64,000 nt of DNA from Branchiostoma floridae (Eukaryota; Chordata; Leptocardii; Amphioxiformes; Branchiostomatidae), in NCBI RefSeq assembly GCF_000003815.2, contig NC_049989.1, positions 4,176,524 through 4,240,523 of the forward strand, given 5' to 3'. Shown piece after piece: positions 20,401 through 32,460 of the stretch (positions within the stretch are counted from its first letter, which is position 1; every line of letters begins with the position of its first letter). The notes under the pieces were generated by a model. It was not told the DNA's origin, made no database searches, and saw only the letters and a program-made list of their open reading frames with translations. Made by a program: the position numbers and the translations under genes.

Positions 20401-21039
20401 TTGACTTTGGCATCTAACATTACCCGAAGGATGATGAAGAAGATAACCCGAAAATGCGGCGAAAACTGGACGTCAGTCACGTCCCCAGTGTGATTCATGG
20501 AGTGCGCGGCGCTTGTACTAACAGCTCCGCCCTCTGACCTTTTCTGGTCCTCAGAATCGTCGGCATCAAAGTGGGTAGGACGTCGGAACATGGCAAACAG
20601 ATGATGTTCGATTGGACAAGAGAAATGCCAATCCTCCAGTCGTGACAACATGACTTATCTTCAAGTAGATGGAGAGAGAGGATCGTCTTGAAAGTTTCTT
20701 AAGAAATAACGTTTTCTTCTCCACTTTTCTTTACTTCACTCTAGAGGGAAGGAAGATGCCCGCAAGTTCAATACATTGCTAGAGCATGTCAAAATTGTCA
20801 ACCCTTCTTCCGACTTCCCGACTTCTGCTTGGCGATGGAACCATGTAAGTTACCACAACAAGGAGAGGGTATCACGGACGTCTGCTGTCCCTTGGGATAC
20901 AGGACGCAATTTGCAATTGACAACGTTGTAATTAACCGCCCAATACTTAGATATTCTTGAATGATTTTCAGTAGCATAATATCCCTGAGTTTCGTTGGAT
21001 ATTTTGCATGATTTTCATATGGTGTCACGAATAGATGGA
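20401..21039. other. Upstream region of the AUTS2-like exon
   Basis: No coding sequence recognised. It precedes the CpG-rich stretch that starts near 21060 and probably holds promoter-proximal DNA. Confidence 0.4.
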
Positions 21040-21248
21040 GTAAGAAGTTTCTCTCCAGTTTGGTTGGATCTACTTTCCTTGATAAGCGGCGATACTCCCG
21101 GAAGCGGTGAGGCGGCGGAAGTTGGGTACAGCAGCTGGTGTTGTAGCTTTACGCATCAGGTAGAAGTCATCTTCTGTGTCGGGCTAAGTCCCGGTGTTTC
21201 CCCGAGGATTTCTTGCAGATCGCGCGGGATTCTTGGCCGGGTAGTGCC
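21040..21248 (+). promoter_or_regulatory. CpG-rich 5' region / 5' UTR of the AUTS2-like gene
   Basis: GC and CpG content rise sharply here and stay high to about 22220, around the first coding exon. GGATTTCTTGCAG|ATCGCG near 21206-21219 resembles a splice acceptor, so an upstream non-coding exon is possible. No TATA box or initiator can be assigned. Confidence 0.4.
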
Positions 21249-21617
21249 ATGGATAGCGAGGCGAGACAACGTTCTCAGCGACAACGGCGTCGGGAGCGCG
21301 CCCGAGAGCTGCAGCAGCAGCGGGAGCGGGAGAGAGAGGCGCAGCTTCAGGCCGCTCGCGAGCGGGAGCGGAACGTTCAACAGCCCGAGGGTGAGGGAGG
21401 GGAGGACCGGGAAAACTCGCGACCAGCCCCTCGGCCGGCCTCTAGACCCGCCTCACGACAAAGTGCAGAGGAGGATACATCTCCCCCTGCCCATCGGGAG
21501 CGACCCCGTCCCCGCCCAAGAAAGCAGAGACGGGAATCCCACTCTGCTTCGTCCCAAGAAGAGGACATCATAGACGGGTTTGCTATCTCCAGTTTCAGCT
21601 CGATGGACGCGCTAGAG
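21249..21617 (+). CDS. AUTS2: AUTS2/FBRSL1-family protein, first coding exon (residues 1-123)
   Basis: The start GCCATGG has an excellent Kozak context. The exon ends at CTAGAG|GTAGGC, phase 0. The protein begins with an Arg/Gln/Glu-rich segment (about 5-42), probably helical, then a Pro/Arg-rich stretch with a basic PRPRPRKQRRE near 86-96. It then has EEDIIDGFAISSFSSMDALE at 104-123. From memory, the conserved N-terminal block of vertebrate AUTS2 and FBRSL1 reads KRRES...EEDIIDGFAMTSF...ALE at the same distance from the start, and the first vertebrate intron falls at or near this point. These nuclear proteins join PRC1-type Polycomb complexes and regulate neural gene expression. Codon use is very GC-rich, in keeping with a CpG island. 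Only this exon is in the window; assignment among AUTS2, FBRSL1 and FBRS is not possible because amphioxus should hold a pre-duplication gene. Confidence 0.8.
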
Positions 21618-22250
21618 GTAGGCCCGGCCGTCATAAACTGTGACGGTCTGCAACTTTCATTGTTTCATTCACGAATACGCTATCACACACGGAACAGAAG
21701 GTCCTTAGCCTACACTCTATGTCTTTGTGTATTTGCCCGACGATCGCCCAGTCTCCTAGCGGGACCCTCTGCAAAAATCCGGACAAGGTGGGAGGGCGGG
21801 TTGGTCCACTCGGCGGGACAATTGTTCGTGTTTGTGTGTGTTGTACTCAGTAAATTGGCTGTCACAGGCCTAATGTAAACAACCCAGGGTCCCCCCGGGC
21901 AGCTAGGGGGTGCCCAGACCCCGATCCCCAGCCCTGGGGCATGCATGGTTCGCGGGAAAGGTGGGGAAGGGAAAGGGACGAAGCTCTATCCCAGGAAATC
22001 TCTCTGCTCGGCTTGCAGAGAAAATCAATTACTGTAATTACACACACAAGCCTTTCCAGCGTCCAGACGGCGGCGGCAGGTCGGGTTTCTCCCCACCCAG
22101 GGGGTGGCCTCCACCCCCGGGAACCTGTCTGTACTGACTAGAGAACCCACTAACTCCTGTCAGTGCTCAAGATTCGCTCGGAGAAGCGAGGGATCGAGGG
22201 GAAAGCACCCAGCAACATGGCTGCCCCAGCCAGACATTTCCATATCCCAC
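21618..22250. promoter_or_regulatory. CpG-rich start of the putative AUTS2-like intron
   Basis: High GC with many CpG and C/G-homopolymer runs, such as CCCCCCGGG near 21891 and CCCACCCAGGGGGTGG near 22095. It declines to AT-rich DNA after about 22250. It is the downstream half of the island around the exon. Confidence 0.4.
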
Positions 22251-23312
22251 TGGGATTTGTCGTAAGGGAAAGGCAATCCTAGATATGAATTCCCTGAATT
22301 AAGAGACAAGTGGGTTCAAGTGGAGAGAACAGCACACCAGACAAACATTTGGTCATAACGTCAGCCTCGAAGGTCCATCTGTAACTTAGCATCCTTCAGA
22401 AAGGAGGGGTTGGTTGTAGAAGTTAATATGCAAATTGTCCCTTGGGACTTAAGGCTGAATCCAGTCCAGCTGAGGTTTTGGCAGTGGCTACTTAGCAGTG
22501 ATGCCTGGCAATGTCTGATCCCAACCCCACAACTTCCTCAAGTCTTCACCAACAAGTGGACAATAAGTTTGACTCTTCTTAAGGTCTGGGGCAAGGATAG
22601 TTTTACTGCTGTGTATTTGATGTCCTTTGTGTTTTGATAAACTTGTGACTAGTTCAGGTTTCTTTGTTTACTTTCATCCCTTTGAAGTACCAGAGATTTT
22701 CCTCTTAGGGGGCTTTCTGCACCTTTTGTTGGAGAATGTTCGGTGCCTAAGTCTGACATTATAACCTGTATTGTTTCCTGTAATTACAACAGAAAGGAGT
22801 TGTTTATCTTTAATAACAATCCAATTGTGAAGTGTGCAGGTGGTCTTGAAACATGTCTGACGGCTGACACTTTCCTGCCTTTGAACTGGACTCTTCAGTG
22901 TATGATTGCTTTGATGTGCATAGTCAATAGCTGTGGTCAGCTTGGTTTGAGCAGACTTCACATGATGTTTTGAAAGAATTTGACTTTTTATCAATTTATG
23001 TCTTATAGGTGATTGCATGGTGTAGGTGGTAGACCTGTAGGGTATAATTGTTTAATCACCATTAGTTTGCATCTGTCTGGCATCTTATTGTGTCCCGTAA
23101 TGATTTATTTATTGACAGTCAACATGACTGGAAAGTTGCAATACATGTACATATTGTTTGCCTACAGTTTTTTTACTGTACAAAACAAAGATTAGATGCA
23201 TTTTGGTACCTAGTCCTATTTCTGAGTAGAAAATAATTTTGTTGTTGTGTAGTGTGGTTTGTTTGTCTCATTAAAACAAGTTCTAATGTAGACTTGATTA
23301 ATCTAACTTGAA
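22251..23312. other. Intronic, nothing recognised
   Basis: AT-rich non-coding sequence without recognised repeats. Confidence 0.45.
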
Positions 23313-23413
23313 CATTCATTTGTTCATTTGATTGTTCATTCCTTCATTTATCCATGCATCCATTCATTTGTGCATTCATTCATTCATTCATTCAGTCATT
23401 CATTCAATCATTC
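23313..23413. repeat. Degenerate (CATT)n microsatellite
   Basis: CATTCATT/CATTTGTT/CATCCATT units over about 100 bp, purest at 23375-23405. Confidence 0.9.
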
Positions 23414-24840
23414 TTTATTTCTTCTATGTCTGGTTTATTCTATGTCTGGTTGTAGTATTTGAAGTGTTCCCCTCACTTGATAGGGATTCTACTTTTCTGC
23501 AATATCTACAACTACTATGATTAAGTTGCAAAGCATATGCCATTAACCACCACTTGCATTGGAGGATGTCCAGGTATTATCATGAGTATGTCATTGTCAA
23601 GACCATTACAACCTATAGTCTGTTCCATCGCTGTGATTTCCACCAACAATATATCTTATAACGCCTGTTGTCAGTACTTATTAACATTGCAGGGGCATTG
23701 TGTGTGCTGAAGTGGTTCTGCATCAGTAAACCTTACTTGGGCCGGTGATAAACTTTGTCTGCTTTTACATGTAAATTATGGTGCTGACTCAAAGCATTGA
23801 ACCAGATCAGGCCAAGTCTGTCCGGAGAGTGTTGAAAGTAACTTTTCCACTGGGATGTATAGAAGCTCAGTCAGTATACATGGACCTGTGTGTACCTTTG
23901 CAGACTGAGACTGAGTAAACTGCATCAACCTTATATTCATTCACTGGTTGTGTCTAAAATTTTCTGAGCTAATGCAAAGTAATAAACATATGACGATGTC
24001 AAATCGATGATGTATAATGTAGAAGCCCTGCTTGACCATTGGCACAGGAATTCAGCTGCCTCAGACGTCTTCACTCCGCCATGGTTTGTTGTTTATTGTG
24101 CCTCAAGGAATCCACAGACATTCTTGAGGTATTTAACTAGGGAGGCACCACTTGGCTGACTGTATTAGTGTATACTTCAACTTCAACTGACCTTGAAGAC
24201 TTGAGAGAATGTTGTCTGGAGGCTAAACAGCTTCTAAAAGGTGTTACAGTTTTAGTGTTTAACTTTCATTATTCACCATCTCCTGTTAGTTTTCTCGAGT
24301 TGTTTTCCCCAAGACACTAGTGGAAGCAGAGAAACAAAATCTTCTGATAATCTCTCTCAAGAAATTGGAATTGAAAGCGACTGTAATATGATGTATCACC
24401 AGCCTTTTCAAATAGTTAACGTTAATGTAAATTTATTCATGTCTGATGAAGTCACAGTAAGGCATGTGTATATGGTGTTATGAATATATTATATTGTAGT
24501 AGCATCACATCAAACATACATGTATTACTTTGTCTAAGAGAGAGTGCAATCAAAGGAAATCTGAGTGATTTGTTTGAACAAGTCTTCTATCATAAAACAG
24601 TGTGAGTAACAAAGCCTTACCAAATTGAAATCTTGGCTTAGGTCCATGTGAATTGTGCTTAGGTAGGTAGATAATGTTCAGAGCAGGAACCAACGAAGCA
24701 TGCTTGGTAGGGAAGCTTCTCAGTCATTTGTAAATGGCAAGAGATTTGTCTACTTTAGACAAGTGCTCACGGCATAGAGGTGGGTTTGAATCCCAGTAGG
24801 TGGTGTAGGTATTTTATATGAAGTATTGTTGCTCAGTATC
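23414..24840. other. Intronic, mostly unrecognised
   Basis: No gene. At about 24765-24810, GTGCTCACGGCATAGAGG followed by GGGTTTGAATCCC resembles a tRNA-derived SINE head with a B box, but no body follows. Confidence 0.4.
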
Positions 24841-24843
24841 TTA

Positions 24844-25691
24844 GGCGCGATCTACACACAGTTTTTCCCGATATCGGCGAGCCTACTACCTCTCGCCGAC
24901 AGCTTTTTTTCAGCGTCTAGATGCAACTACTATATCGCCATTACTATATCGGGAAAATTTCTCCCGAATGGTCCGGACCATTCGTAAGCCATCTAACGAT
25001 ACCTTACCGATACCTTAGCAGGGGTCCCCGACATGTTCCGCGCGCGTGTAGATGCTCCGCGAATTCGCGAAGCTCATTAGCATATAACCACAGTTAACGC
25101 GGGCTCATTAGCATATAACGCGGGAACAGCGGCATATTAGCGCGGGAGAGCAAGATGGCGGAGGGAAAAGCTGGGCGCTCCCGCGGATCCCGTTGCACAT
25201 GGAACCATGCAGAAACTGCCTTTCTCATAAGTGTATGGTCGGAGGAGGAGATCCCAAAGGACGCGGGATTCCTTGGTACACCCCGGTGCACAGGCTCTCC
25301 ACCCTCCGCCACAATCAGGGCAGCGAGAAAGAACGCTGCGTTCACTCTAGGCGGCCGCTGTCGTCTCTCCCTGTATCTCAATCGCCTCCTGCGCCCTACC
25401 CTTGCATGGCGTCTCATGTTTAAGATCACGCGCATGAGATACAGAAAGAACATTATATAACGGGTATAACGAGTGGAAAAGGTAGCGACATTCCCGCCAT
25501 TTTGAAATCCGCGGGATGTGTCACCAGAGGTCAAAAGGGGTCACGAATGTTCCGCGCCGCGGGTGTCCCGCGCTACGAGCGGATGTCCTGCGCTACCATT
25601 TGCAAAATGTGTTTAGATGCGCCCCGATATCGGCCCCGCCTATATGGGCGCATGGGGCTACATCTAAAAAAAAATGTGTCTAGATCGGGCC
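24844..25691. mobile_element. PIF/Harbinger-type DNA transposon remnant
   Basis: The terminal inverted repeats start GGCGCGATCTACACACAG at the left and, on the opposite strand, GGCCCGATCTAGACACA at the right. Both sides are flanked by TTA (24841-24843 and 25692-25694), the 3-bp target duplication typical of Harbinger elements. Inner arms share CCGATATCGG. The 848 bp element is CpG-rich and AT-poor compared with its flanks, which suggests a recent arrival. It encodes the start of a Myb/SANT-like protein. Confidence 0.8.
25155..25460 (+). pseudogene. Myb/SANT-like DNA-binding ORF remnant inside the Harbinger element
   Basis: The open frame starts AAGATGGCGGAGG, a strong context. Residues about 12-34 (SRCTWNHAETAFLISVWSEEEI) match the first helix of the trihelix Myb/SANT-like domain carried by the accessory protein of Harbinger transposons: a Trp, then an acidic Glu-Thr, then LI..W. 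After about residue 36 the sequence turns into GC-rich low-complexity protein with no second or third helix. A reading frame shared by a second protein on the other strand (25094-25534) is probably a shadow. The gene is probably truncated by internal deletion of the parent transposon. The family call rests on one helix only. Confidence 0.5.
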
Positions 25692-25694
25692 TTA

Positions 25695-28600
25695 GATAGC
25701 CTCAAAAAATGATATGGTATCTCTTTTGATTTCTTGACTTGCTTTTGTTCACCATCAGGCAGGTGAATCAAGGTAATGTATTTCCTCTTGGCATTTACTT
25801 ATCTGATATCATAAAGAACTATGGTTTGAAAATCATTCTCTATCTTCCCTATGTAAGTATTAGTTAACCTCAATGAAAAGCGACCTGCAGGCCGATTTGA
25901 GCTTCCATGAATAAACAAAGAAAAAAAGATTATGGTTTAATACCTGTATATATACCTTCGATCCATTGTGGCTGTCATTGGGCCTATATTGATAACTGCA
26001 TGGATGAGACATTTCTGTTCTGGATTTGTAAGAATTTATACTGGAGGATTAATCTTGGTTCAAATTCCTGGGTGTTTCAGTCTGAATGTCTATATCAAGC
26101 CATTCAGCCCTTCTCACATAATGGATGTTATGCAACTGACAGTTTCTTCTGTTGCCATGGTAACAGTGTTATTGAATCAATTAGACTAGCTTTTTCAGAA
26201 CTGCCAGTAGACAAAGGCCAGCACACCTCCACTCCAAGCTGAAATTTTTGAATGAGCAAATGTCTTTATTTTCTCTGTGTGTTCAAGGAATGTCCTTGGT
26301 GTGTTCAAGGAATGGCCTTGGTGTGTTCAAATCATTTGGAAACTCATGGTGTTGACATATTCAGAACAAACATTTTCATCTTGTTAATCCCTGTCATTTG
26401 TGCATGATCCTATAAATTTAGATACAGATGAAATATATGGTCACCACTATTACACCTCTGTGCATATTTTCTGTTGCAATCAATCACTGAAGCCATGAGT
26501 TTTTGCAATGAGATGTGCCTGTACGATTTAGGTGTTGGAAAACTGTGATTACTACACTCGCTATCCGGTTTATCGTCTGCTGTTTCCCGTCGGGCGAGGG
26601 TTAGAGGTAAATGCTTATGACTACATGTATATCATACAGTTAAATGCTGTAAAGACATTAAAAAAAACATTAAAACAGTTAAAAATCACATATAACAAAC
26701 AGATAAACAAGAACTAGACTGATTCTAGGTTTTACGAGGTGATGCTACTTTCAACTCCAGTGGGCGTGATCATTACATGTCAGGACAGTTTTCATGTGAA
26801 AGTTGATATATCTGCAGGAAAAATGGATATAACTTATAAGTGATGTAGGCTATCTGTTTTGGCAGTGTATACAATACTGTGATACAAAAAATGCTAATTC
26901 AGCATGTTGCCATTTAAGTTTGGAGAAAATAAATCATACATATTTTGACTCGATGTAAACTTGAAGAAAGGAGCTTGTCTAAATACCACTGTTTATTGTA
27001 GGCATTCCCAGATTGCAGTCATGTTGTTTTATTTTATTTCTTATTGTGTGTGGAAGATATAGACTCTCTCTCTGTCACAGTCCTCCGTATCTTACAGAAT
27101 GTATTTGCAGTATCTTAAACCTGTCAAGTTTACCATTTCAGGGAATAGACTTGAAGACGTGATTGATGGCAGATAAAGACTAGTGTGGCATTATTCCTGG
27201 TGGGTAATTGCTAATTCAAATCTCCAATATCCCATTGTGATGCTCCAGTTTTTTGTCATAATCAATTTGGATCAGCCCTGCCAAGTCCATGCTGGGCAGG
27301 AAGGTTTGTCTTAAGTTTTGACTGACAAACTCACGCAGCTGGACGCATTCCTTTCCCAAAGGCAAATCTGCTTGATTGGAGGTAGGATTTCTGCACAAGA
27401 TTTTCCTCAGGCCTGGAATGCATCTGTAGGTAGTTGTGAAACAGCAAGGAAGTGTAACATTAGCCCTGTAGAGCCAAGCCATTGTCATCCGTAATGTGGA
27501 TTAGGTTGAACTTGAACACGTACCTTGACATTGATGTAGGGGCTGTTGCTATGATTATTTGTACGGCTGCACGGTGTCATGAGTCAAACATTGTCGAGAC
27601 AATGTCAAGGAAAACAGTCTGTTAGACTTGAGTTTGCTGTTTCTTTGTCTTATGTCAGTTTTGGAAGATGTCTAAGAAAGGTGGGGAAGTCTTTAAATCG
27701 ATAAGGTTAAGTGCTCCAATCTGTACACCAGTATTTTATGGCAGGAATGAACTGTCCCTGGTTGTAGCATCCCATTACTGCGGCTTAATCAGACCAAGTC
27801 CAGTGGATGAATTGAAGACATGGGAGGACTGTAAAGTTGGTAACCTCTAGCCAGCAAAGAGCTGAACATGGAGCGTCCCTGGCCTTCTAGCATGCTAGCT
27901 GGTGAGTGTAGATAGGAAAGTACCTTGCTGTCATTGTTTTAGGTGTTCACTTGTGTGATATGTTATCACACATAGGAGCATTGCTGATGATTAATAGATG
28001 ACTACAAAATATATGGTGAAGAGTAGACAAGTGTGCTACCTGTGGTTTCAACTGGAAGGTACCTTGCTGTTCTTGTTTTAGGTGTCTACTTGAATCAGTT
28101 ATGATGCATGTGCGAAAAGATCCAAATACAAGCACATCATGGTTAAGAGTAGACAGTAGACAGACTTAGCTCAAGATATGCTTGTTAAAATGTGATAAGA
28201 GATGAACTAATAAAAGCTGCATTTGTCTCTTGGTGTGTTGGTACCCCACAAAGTCAAGGACGAGTAGCGTAATGTCTCCAGTACACACTTAGTCCCACAC
28301 ACTCCCCCTCTAACTGTTGCACAGTATATTGACATTTGGGGCTCTAACCATAGGTCAAGGTGGGCCAGTTGCAATAGCAGGTACAAACTTCCTGCTGGCA
28401 ATTTCTGTGGGAGGAAAGGTCTCAGGAGAAATAAGCCAAACGGCTGTGAGGCTTTGTGACATTTTATTGCTGTGGTTTGGTGATTCCGTGGCTGATTGCC
28501 AGATCTTGTGAATGTGCATGATGGCATCCTTACTAATCCCAATTAGTATTTCTGAGTGTTGGAATCAAGAGTTGTTATTTATTCATACACATATACAATG

Positions 28601-30586
28601 GATTTTATGTTTTATACAGCATGATTGAAGCACTGACAGCAGGACATAAGTGTGCTTTGCCATTATTTCATATCCGCTATTACTCAAGTTCGTTTGGTCG
28701 ATGGCCACGTTGCCAAAGCTTGTCAGAGCCTGCCATATTTCAGGCCATTTTGGCCGCATCATCTGACCCAAAGTTGTTGAAAAAACATCTTTGGTGCAGT
28801 TTAGAATTTACCAGAAATGGAAGGGAGGATGGAACATGCATATCTTGTCTAGACACGAGAGCTTCTCCATGTATCATGTGCGGAGGTATGTGTGTTATAT
28901 ACCTGCGGCAGTTCCTTGGCTTACAGTAATACTGATGGGTACTAGATATTGAATTACAGTCAGAGGATTGGCAACAGTCCTTTTCCATTTGATCTGAATC
29001 TGTCAGTCAGAAACTAAAGTGCTCACATTTGTCAGAGTAGTGATGATGTTATTTTGGGCCATTGATTCATGTAGCAGATGTAAGTTTATAGCGCAGAGAG
29101 GAAAAAATGGGGTTAGTGAAGCTTCTGTTAGCTTGTAGCAGACTTTTATGTACTGATCTGAAAAATGATAATACTACTGGTGGTATTTCTAGAAATAGAT
29201 TTTCTGTATAGAATCTACTGTAATTCACTTTGTCTCCTCGGTACCAAACTTTCACAGTCAACCTTGAACTTGTTGTCAGAACTAAATGTTCACGGTGGCG
29301 ACATATGCGTGTAAAAAAATTCAACAAATTGTTTGTTATCCGTAATGATGAGTTCATCTTACAGGCATTACCATGAAAACCGTGAACAACCATGAAGTAT
29401 AGTCAAAAAGTCAGGAATTAAAGTATTTTCTGACTATGGAACGACCATGAAAACAAAGTACATGCATCCTTTTGTTCTTGTTTTCTGTTTAACATGGTGC
29501 TTCTGTGACATAATGACCGATTACCGTACTGCTTTAGCTGATAATTACCCGTCATGACTTCCAGCAGGTGGTTAAGAATGTTGAAAGAAAATTGTGTGCA
29601 AGTGGGCAACTAAAATTAGCTTTGGTATTTTGGCAATGATGCACTTCTTTTTGCTACTACATTTGGAGTGTCAAAGGTATTCCTGTATACAACAAGCAAA
29701 CAGGCCTTGCTATTTGTGAGAATCAAGTGTGTCATCCGAAAAATCTACTGGAAAAGCAGATTCAGGTACTAGTCTTAATGGAATAAGAATAAATGTATAG
29801 CTTATGCTGTCTCTGTCTCAAAAGTTTTTAGTAGACTGATTTGTAGCAGATTTTAGATCCCAAAGTTGATTGTGAATGAAAGACATTGTCTTATCATAAT
29901 TTATAGATTTGATATCAATTTTTTTCATGATCAAGTATTACGTAAAACTGATACTGTATTCTGTGCCTGTCCTGTGGGTGTTACTTTGTTGATGATAAGA
30001 CATTGAGGTCTTTTGACACTTTTTATTGGCAGAAATTTGAAACACAAAAGAAAAGGGACATGGGCCTATACGTACATTATGTCATGATTATCCAGGAAGT
30101 AGTTTAACAATTACTAAGGCAGGTGTTTCCTTCAGAAACCATGATGTAGTGATTACTGGCTGTGTGATGCATTATTTTTAAGCATGTTTGTTGGAGCGGA
30201 CAGTTTTTCCACTTCATTTCAAGTGTCCCTATAGGAGTTGTACTACTTTAGTTTGTCACGTGATGGTGCAAGTCTACGGACTGAGTCTTAGCCGATGGTA
30301 ATCAATCACTCTTTCTGTATAATTGATTTGCTAATTAAGCCTCTGTTTATCGCTCGGTGAATCCAGGGCAGTTGAAAAGGGGGCACATTTTTGTCTCCGT
30401 GTCCTGAATCTGAGTATGAAATATGGGGCGGTTTTATTTCCTTAAAAACGGTCCTTAAAGGGGAAGCTCCAGAACATTTTCCCTAGATCCTCCATTAACC
30501 GATGGGGCCAAAAGCTCCATAAAAAAATATTTAGCCCGGCCCATTTACAAAAAGGCCTGGTTTTTGTGCTCATTTTAACCCCCAAA
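25695..30586. other. Intronic, with minor tandem repeats, otherwise unrecognised
   Basis: At 26278-26331 a ~25 bp unit (GTGTGTTCAAGGAATGTCCTTG) is repeated two to three times. At about 27920-28160 a ~150 bp unit holding GTACCTTGCTGT.TTGTTTTAGGTGT.ACTTG and AGAGTAGACA is duplicated. The last 130 bp before the gap begin TTAAAGGGGAAGCTCCAGAA, which looks like a transposon end. No exon was recognised. Confidence 0.45.
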
Positions 30587-30886
30587 NNNNNNNNNNNNNN
30601 NNNNNNNNNNNNNNNNNNNNNNNNNNNNNNNNNNNNNNNNNNNNNNNNNNNNNNNNNNNNNNNNNNNNNNNNNNNNNNNNNNNNNNNNNNNNNNNNNNNN
30701 NNNNNNNNNNNNNNNNNNNNNNNNNNNNNNNNNNNNNNNNNNNNNNNNNNNNNNNNNNNNNNNNNNNNNNNNNNNNNNNNNNNNNNNNNNNNNNNNNNNN
30801 NNNNNNNNNNNNNNNNNNNNNNNNNNNNNNNNNNNNNNNNNNNNNNNNNNNNNNNNNNNNNNNNNNNNNNNNNNNNNNNNNNNNNN
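30587..30886. other. Assembly gap, 300 N
   Basis: Run of 300 N. The left flank looks like a transposon end (TTAAAGGGGAAGCTCC), so a repeat probably caused the break. Open frames drawn across it are meaningless. Confidence 1.
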
Positions 30887-30947
30887 TTCAGATTTTACTG
30901 ATACTGGCAGTACTAGAGATATGGTTTCAAGTGCAGGCTGGGCTGTG

Positions 30948-31103
30948 TACTGAAAATGCATTAAGTTTCGCAGGGATTTAATTTCGCATTGGCGGGAAAG
31001 AGGAGTGTTCACGGTGGTTTTAAGTTTGGGGTAATGCCATACACTGTAGTCACGTACTGTAATGTACATAAAACCACTGCAAACATTTCTACATTTACAG
31101 TAC
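30948..31103. mobile_element. MITE of the 'AACCACCGCGAA' family, copy 2
   Basis: TACTGAAAATGCATTAAGTTTCGCAGGGATTTAATTTCGC at the left and AAAACCACTGCAAACATTTCTACATTTACAGTA at the right, with GTTCACGGTGGTTTTAAG inside. It is degraded in the right half. Confidence 0.75.
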
Positions 31104-32022
31104 CTAAATCCTGTACCTTTGTACGTGTAAGATTGTTTAGGTATTGATCCAGACCTAAACATCTGGTTTACCTGTACTTAGTAGCAGTAGTCCACTGTGT
31201 TTTGCTGATGCAGTGGTCTGGACACCCTGCAGCTACAATCAGTCTTTCTTCAACTCGCTCCATTTTGTCCTGTTCATCATGAGCTTCCTTAGCTCCCGTA
31301 GTTTTATTGACCGCAGTGGTCCTGGACTGGTCCTCTATCCTTGAGGTCTGCCCTCAATAAGCCCAGCAGGTTCTATAACCTGTACCTGTACTAAACAAAG
31401 CAAAACACTAGTCGTCACCACTTTTTAGACTACAGGTATACCGGTAAGTAAATCCCAAATCAACAATGACAATTGTGATAATTTTGCTGTTGAAGATGAA
31501 GAAAACTTCAAATACATAAATCCTCATTCCTCATTCAGTCTGTAAAAAAAGACATTTGTCTACATTTATAACTTACCAACATTTGATCAAACTTATTTTG
31601 ATACAAGTACAGGTCCAGACCTGTTCCAAAAACAGTATACCTGTACCTGTAAAATTTTGTTAGTTGCTCAAGTGACATTCTAAGTAGGCTACTTAAGAGG
31701 CTTAAATCACACTTAGATTTGAATAAACATTCATATAAGCCAAGATGTTGAAATTTGTCATTAGTCATTTGTCATAAGAAAATCAATACCGTTTAAAAGA
31801 CGGTACACAATCTTTGCACTATGTACACAATACAAAGGTAACAACTGTGGAACAGCAAAGCTATCAGCAGCCATTAATCGTGGATAGATCACTATGAAGA
31901 TAAAGTAGTGATTACTCAAGTTGCTATTATGCCAAAAGGAACAAAAGCTAGATTGTAAAATTGATTTCTAGTTTTGTCTCGGTTTGTCTGGTCTAAAAGT
32001 AAGAATGGGCAGTTTTACAATA
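31104..32022. other. Intronic, nothing recognised
   Basis: AT-rich DNA with no coding or repeat signal I can name. Confidence 0.45.
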
Positions 32023-32204
32023 TACAGTCAAACCTGTCTATAGCGGCCACTCAAGGGACCGGACAATTTTGGCCACTATAGACAGGTGGCCTCTGTATAG
32101 AGGTGGTAACTTGTAGATAAAATACACAAGGGACCAACAAAAAGTGGCCACTATGGACAGGTGGCCCCTCTGTAGAGGTGGCCCCTAATACAGGTTTGAC
32201 TGTA
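32023..32204. mobile_element. TA-flanked MITE with TACAGTCAAACCTG ends
   Basis: TACAGTCAAACCTG at the left and its exact inverse CAGGTTTGACTGTA at the right. Inside, short GTGGCC..CTATAGACAGGTGGCC units are repeated. The terminal TA on both sides fits Tc1/mariner-type insertion. Confidence 0.85.
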
Positions 32205-32460
32205 CAAGATATGTACCAACAATATGTATGCATGTGTCTATAATAGCTATTACTAGTATTAATGTTAAATAACATAACTGCCCTTTGGCATAGCATACCA
32301 GCTTTGTAGATGTCAACTACCTTGTCACATCTAAGCCAAGCCGAAATATATATATGAACTTTAGCATTGGATCTGTTAGATCTGTTCCTTCATAGTTTTT
32401 AATGGGGAACTGTACGTTTACTGTATTGTGAAGGTGTATTCTCATGATACACAAACATTG
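32205..32460. other. Intronic, nothing recognised
   Basis: No gene or repeat recognised. Confidence 0.4.

Noticed and set aside
20373-20651. 92-codon minus-strand frame upstream of the AUTS2-like exon
   Set aside because: Part of it lies in the SINE tail; no start context, domain or splice support.
21377-21634. 85-codon minus-strand frame opposite the AUTS2-like exon
   Set aside because: A shadow of a GC-rich, Arg-rich exon; no start context or family features.
25094-25534. 146-codon minus-strand frame in the Harbinger element
   Set aside because: It mirrors the Myb-like frame in CpG-rich DNA and shows no domain; kept only as a note.
30566-31162. Open frames crossing the N run
   Set aside because: The gap is read as unknown residues; the remaining parts include a decayed MITE.
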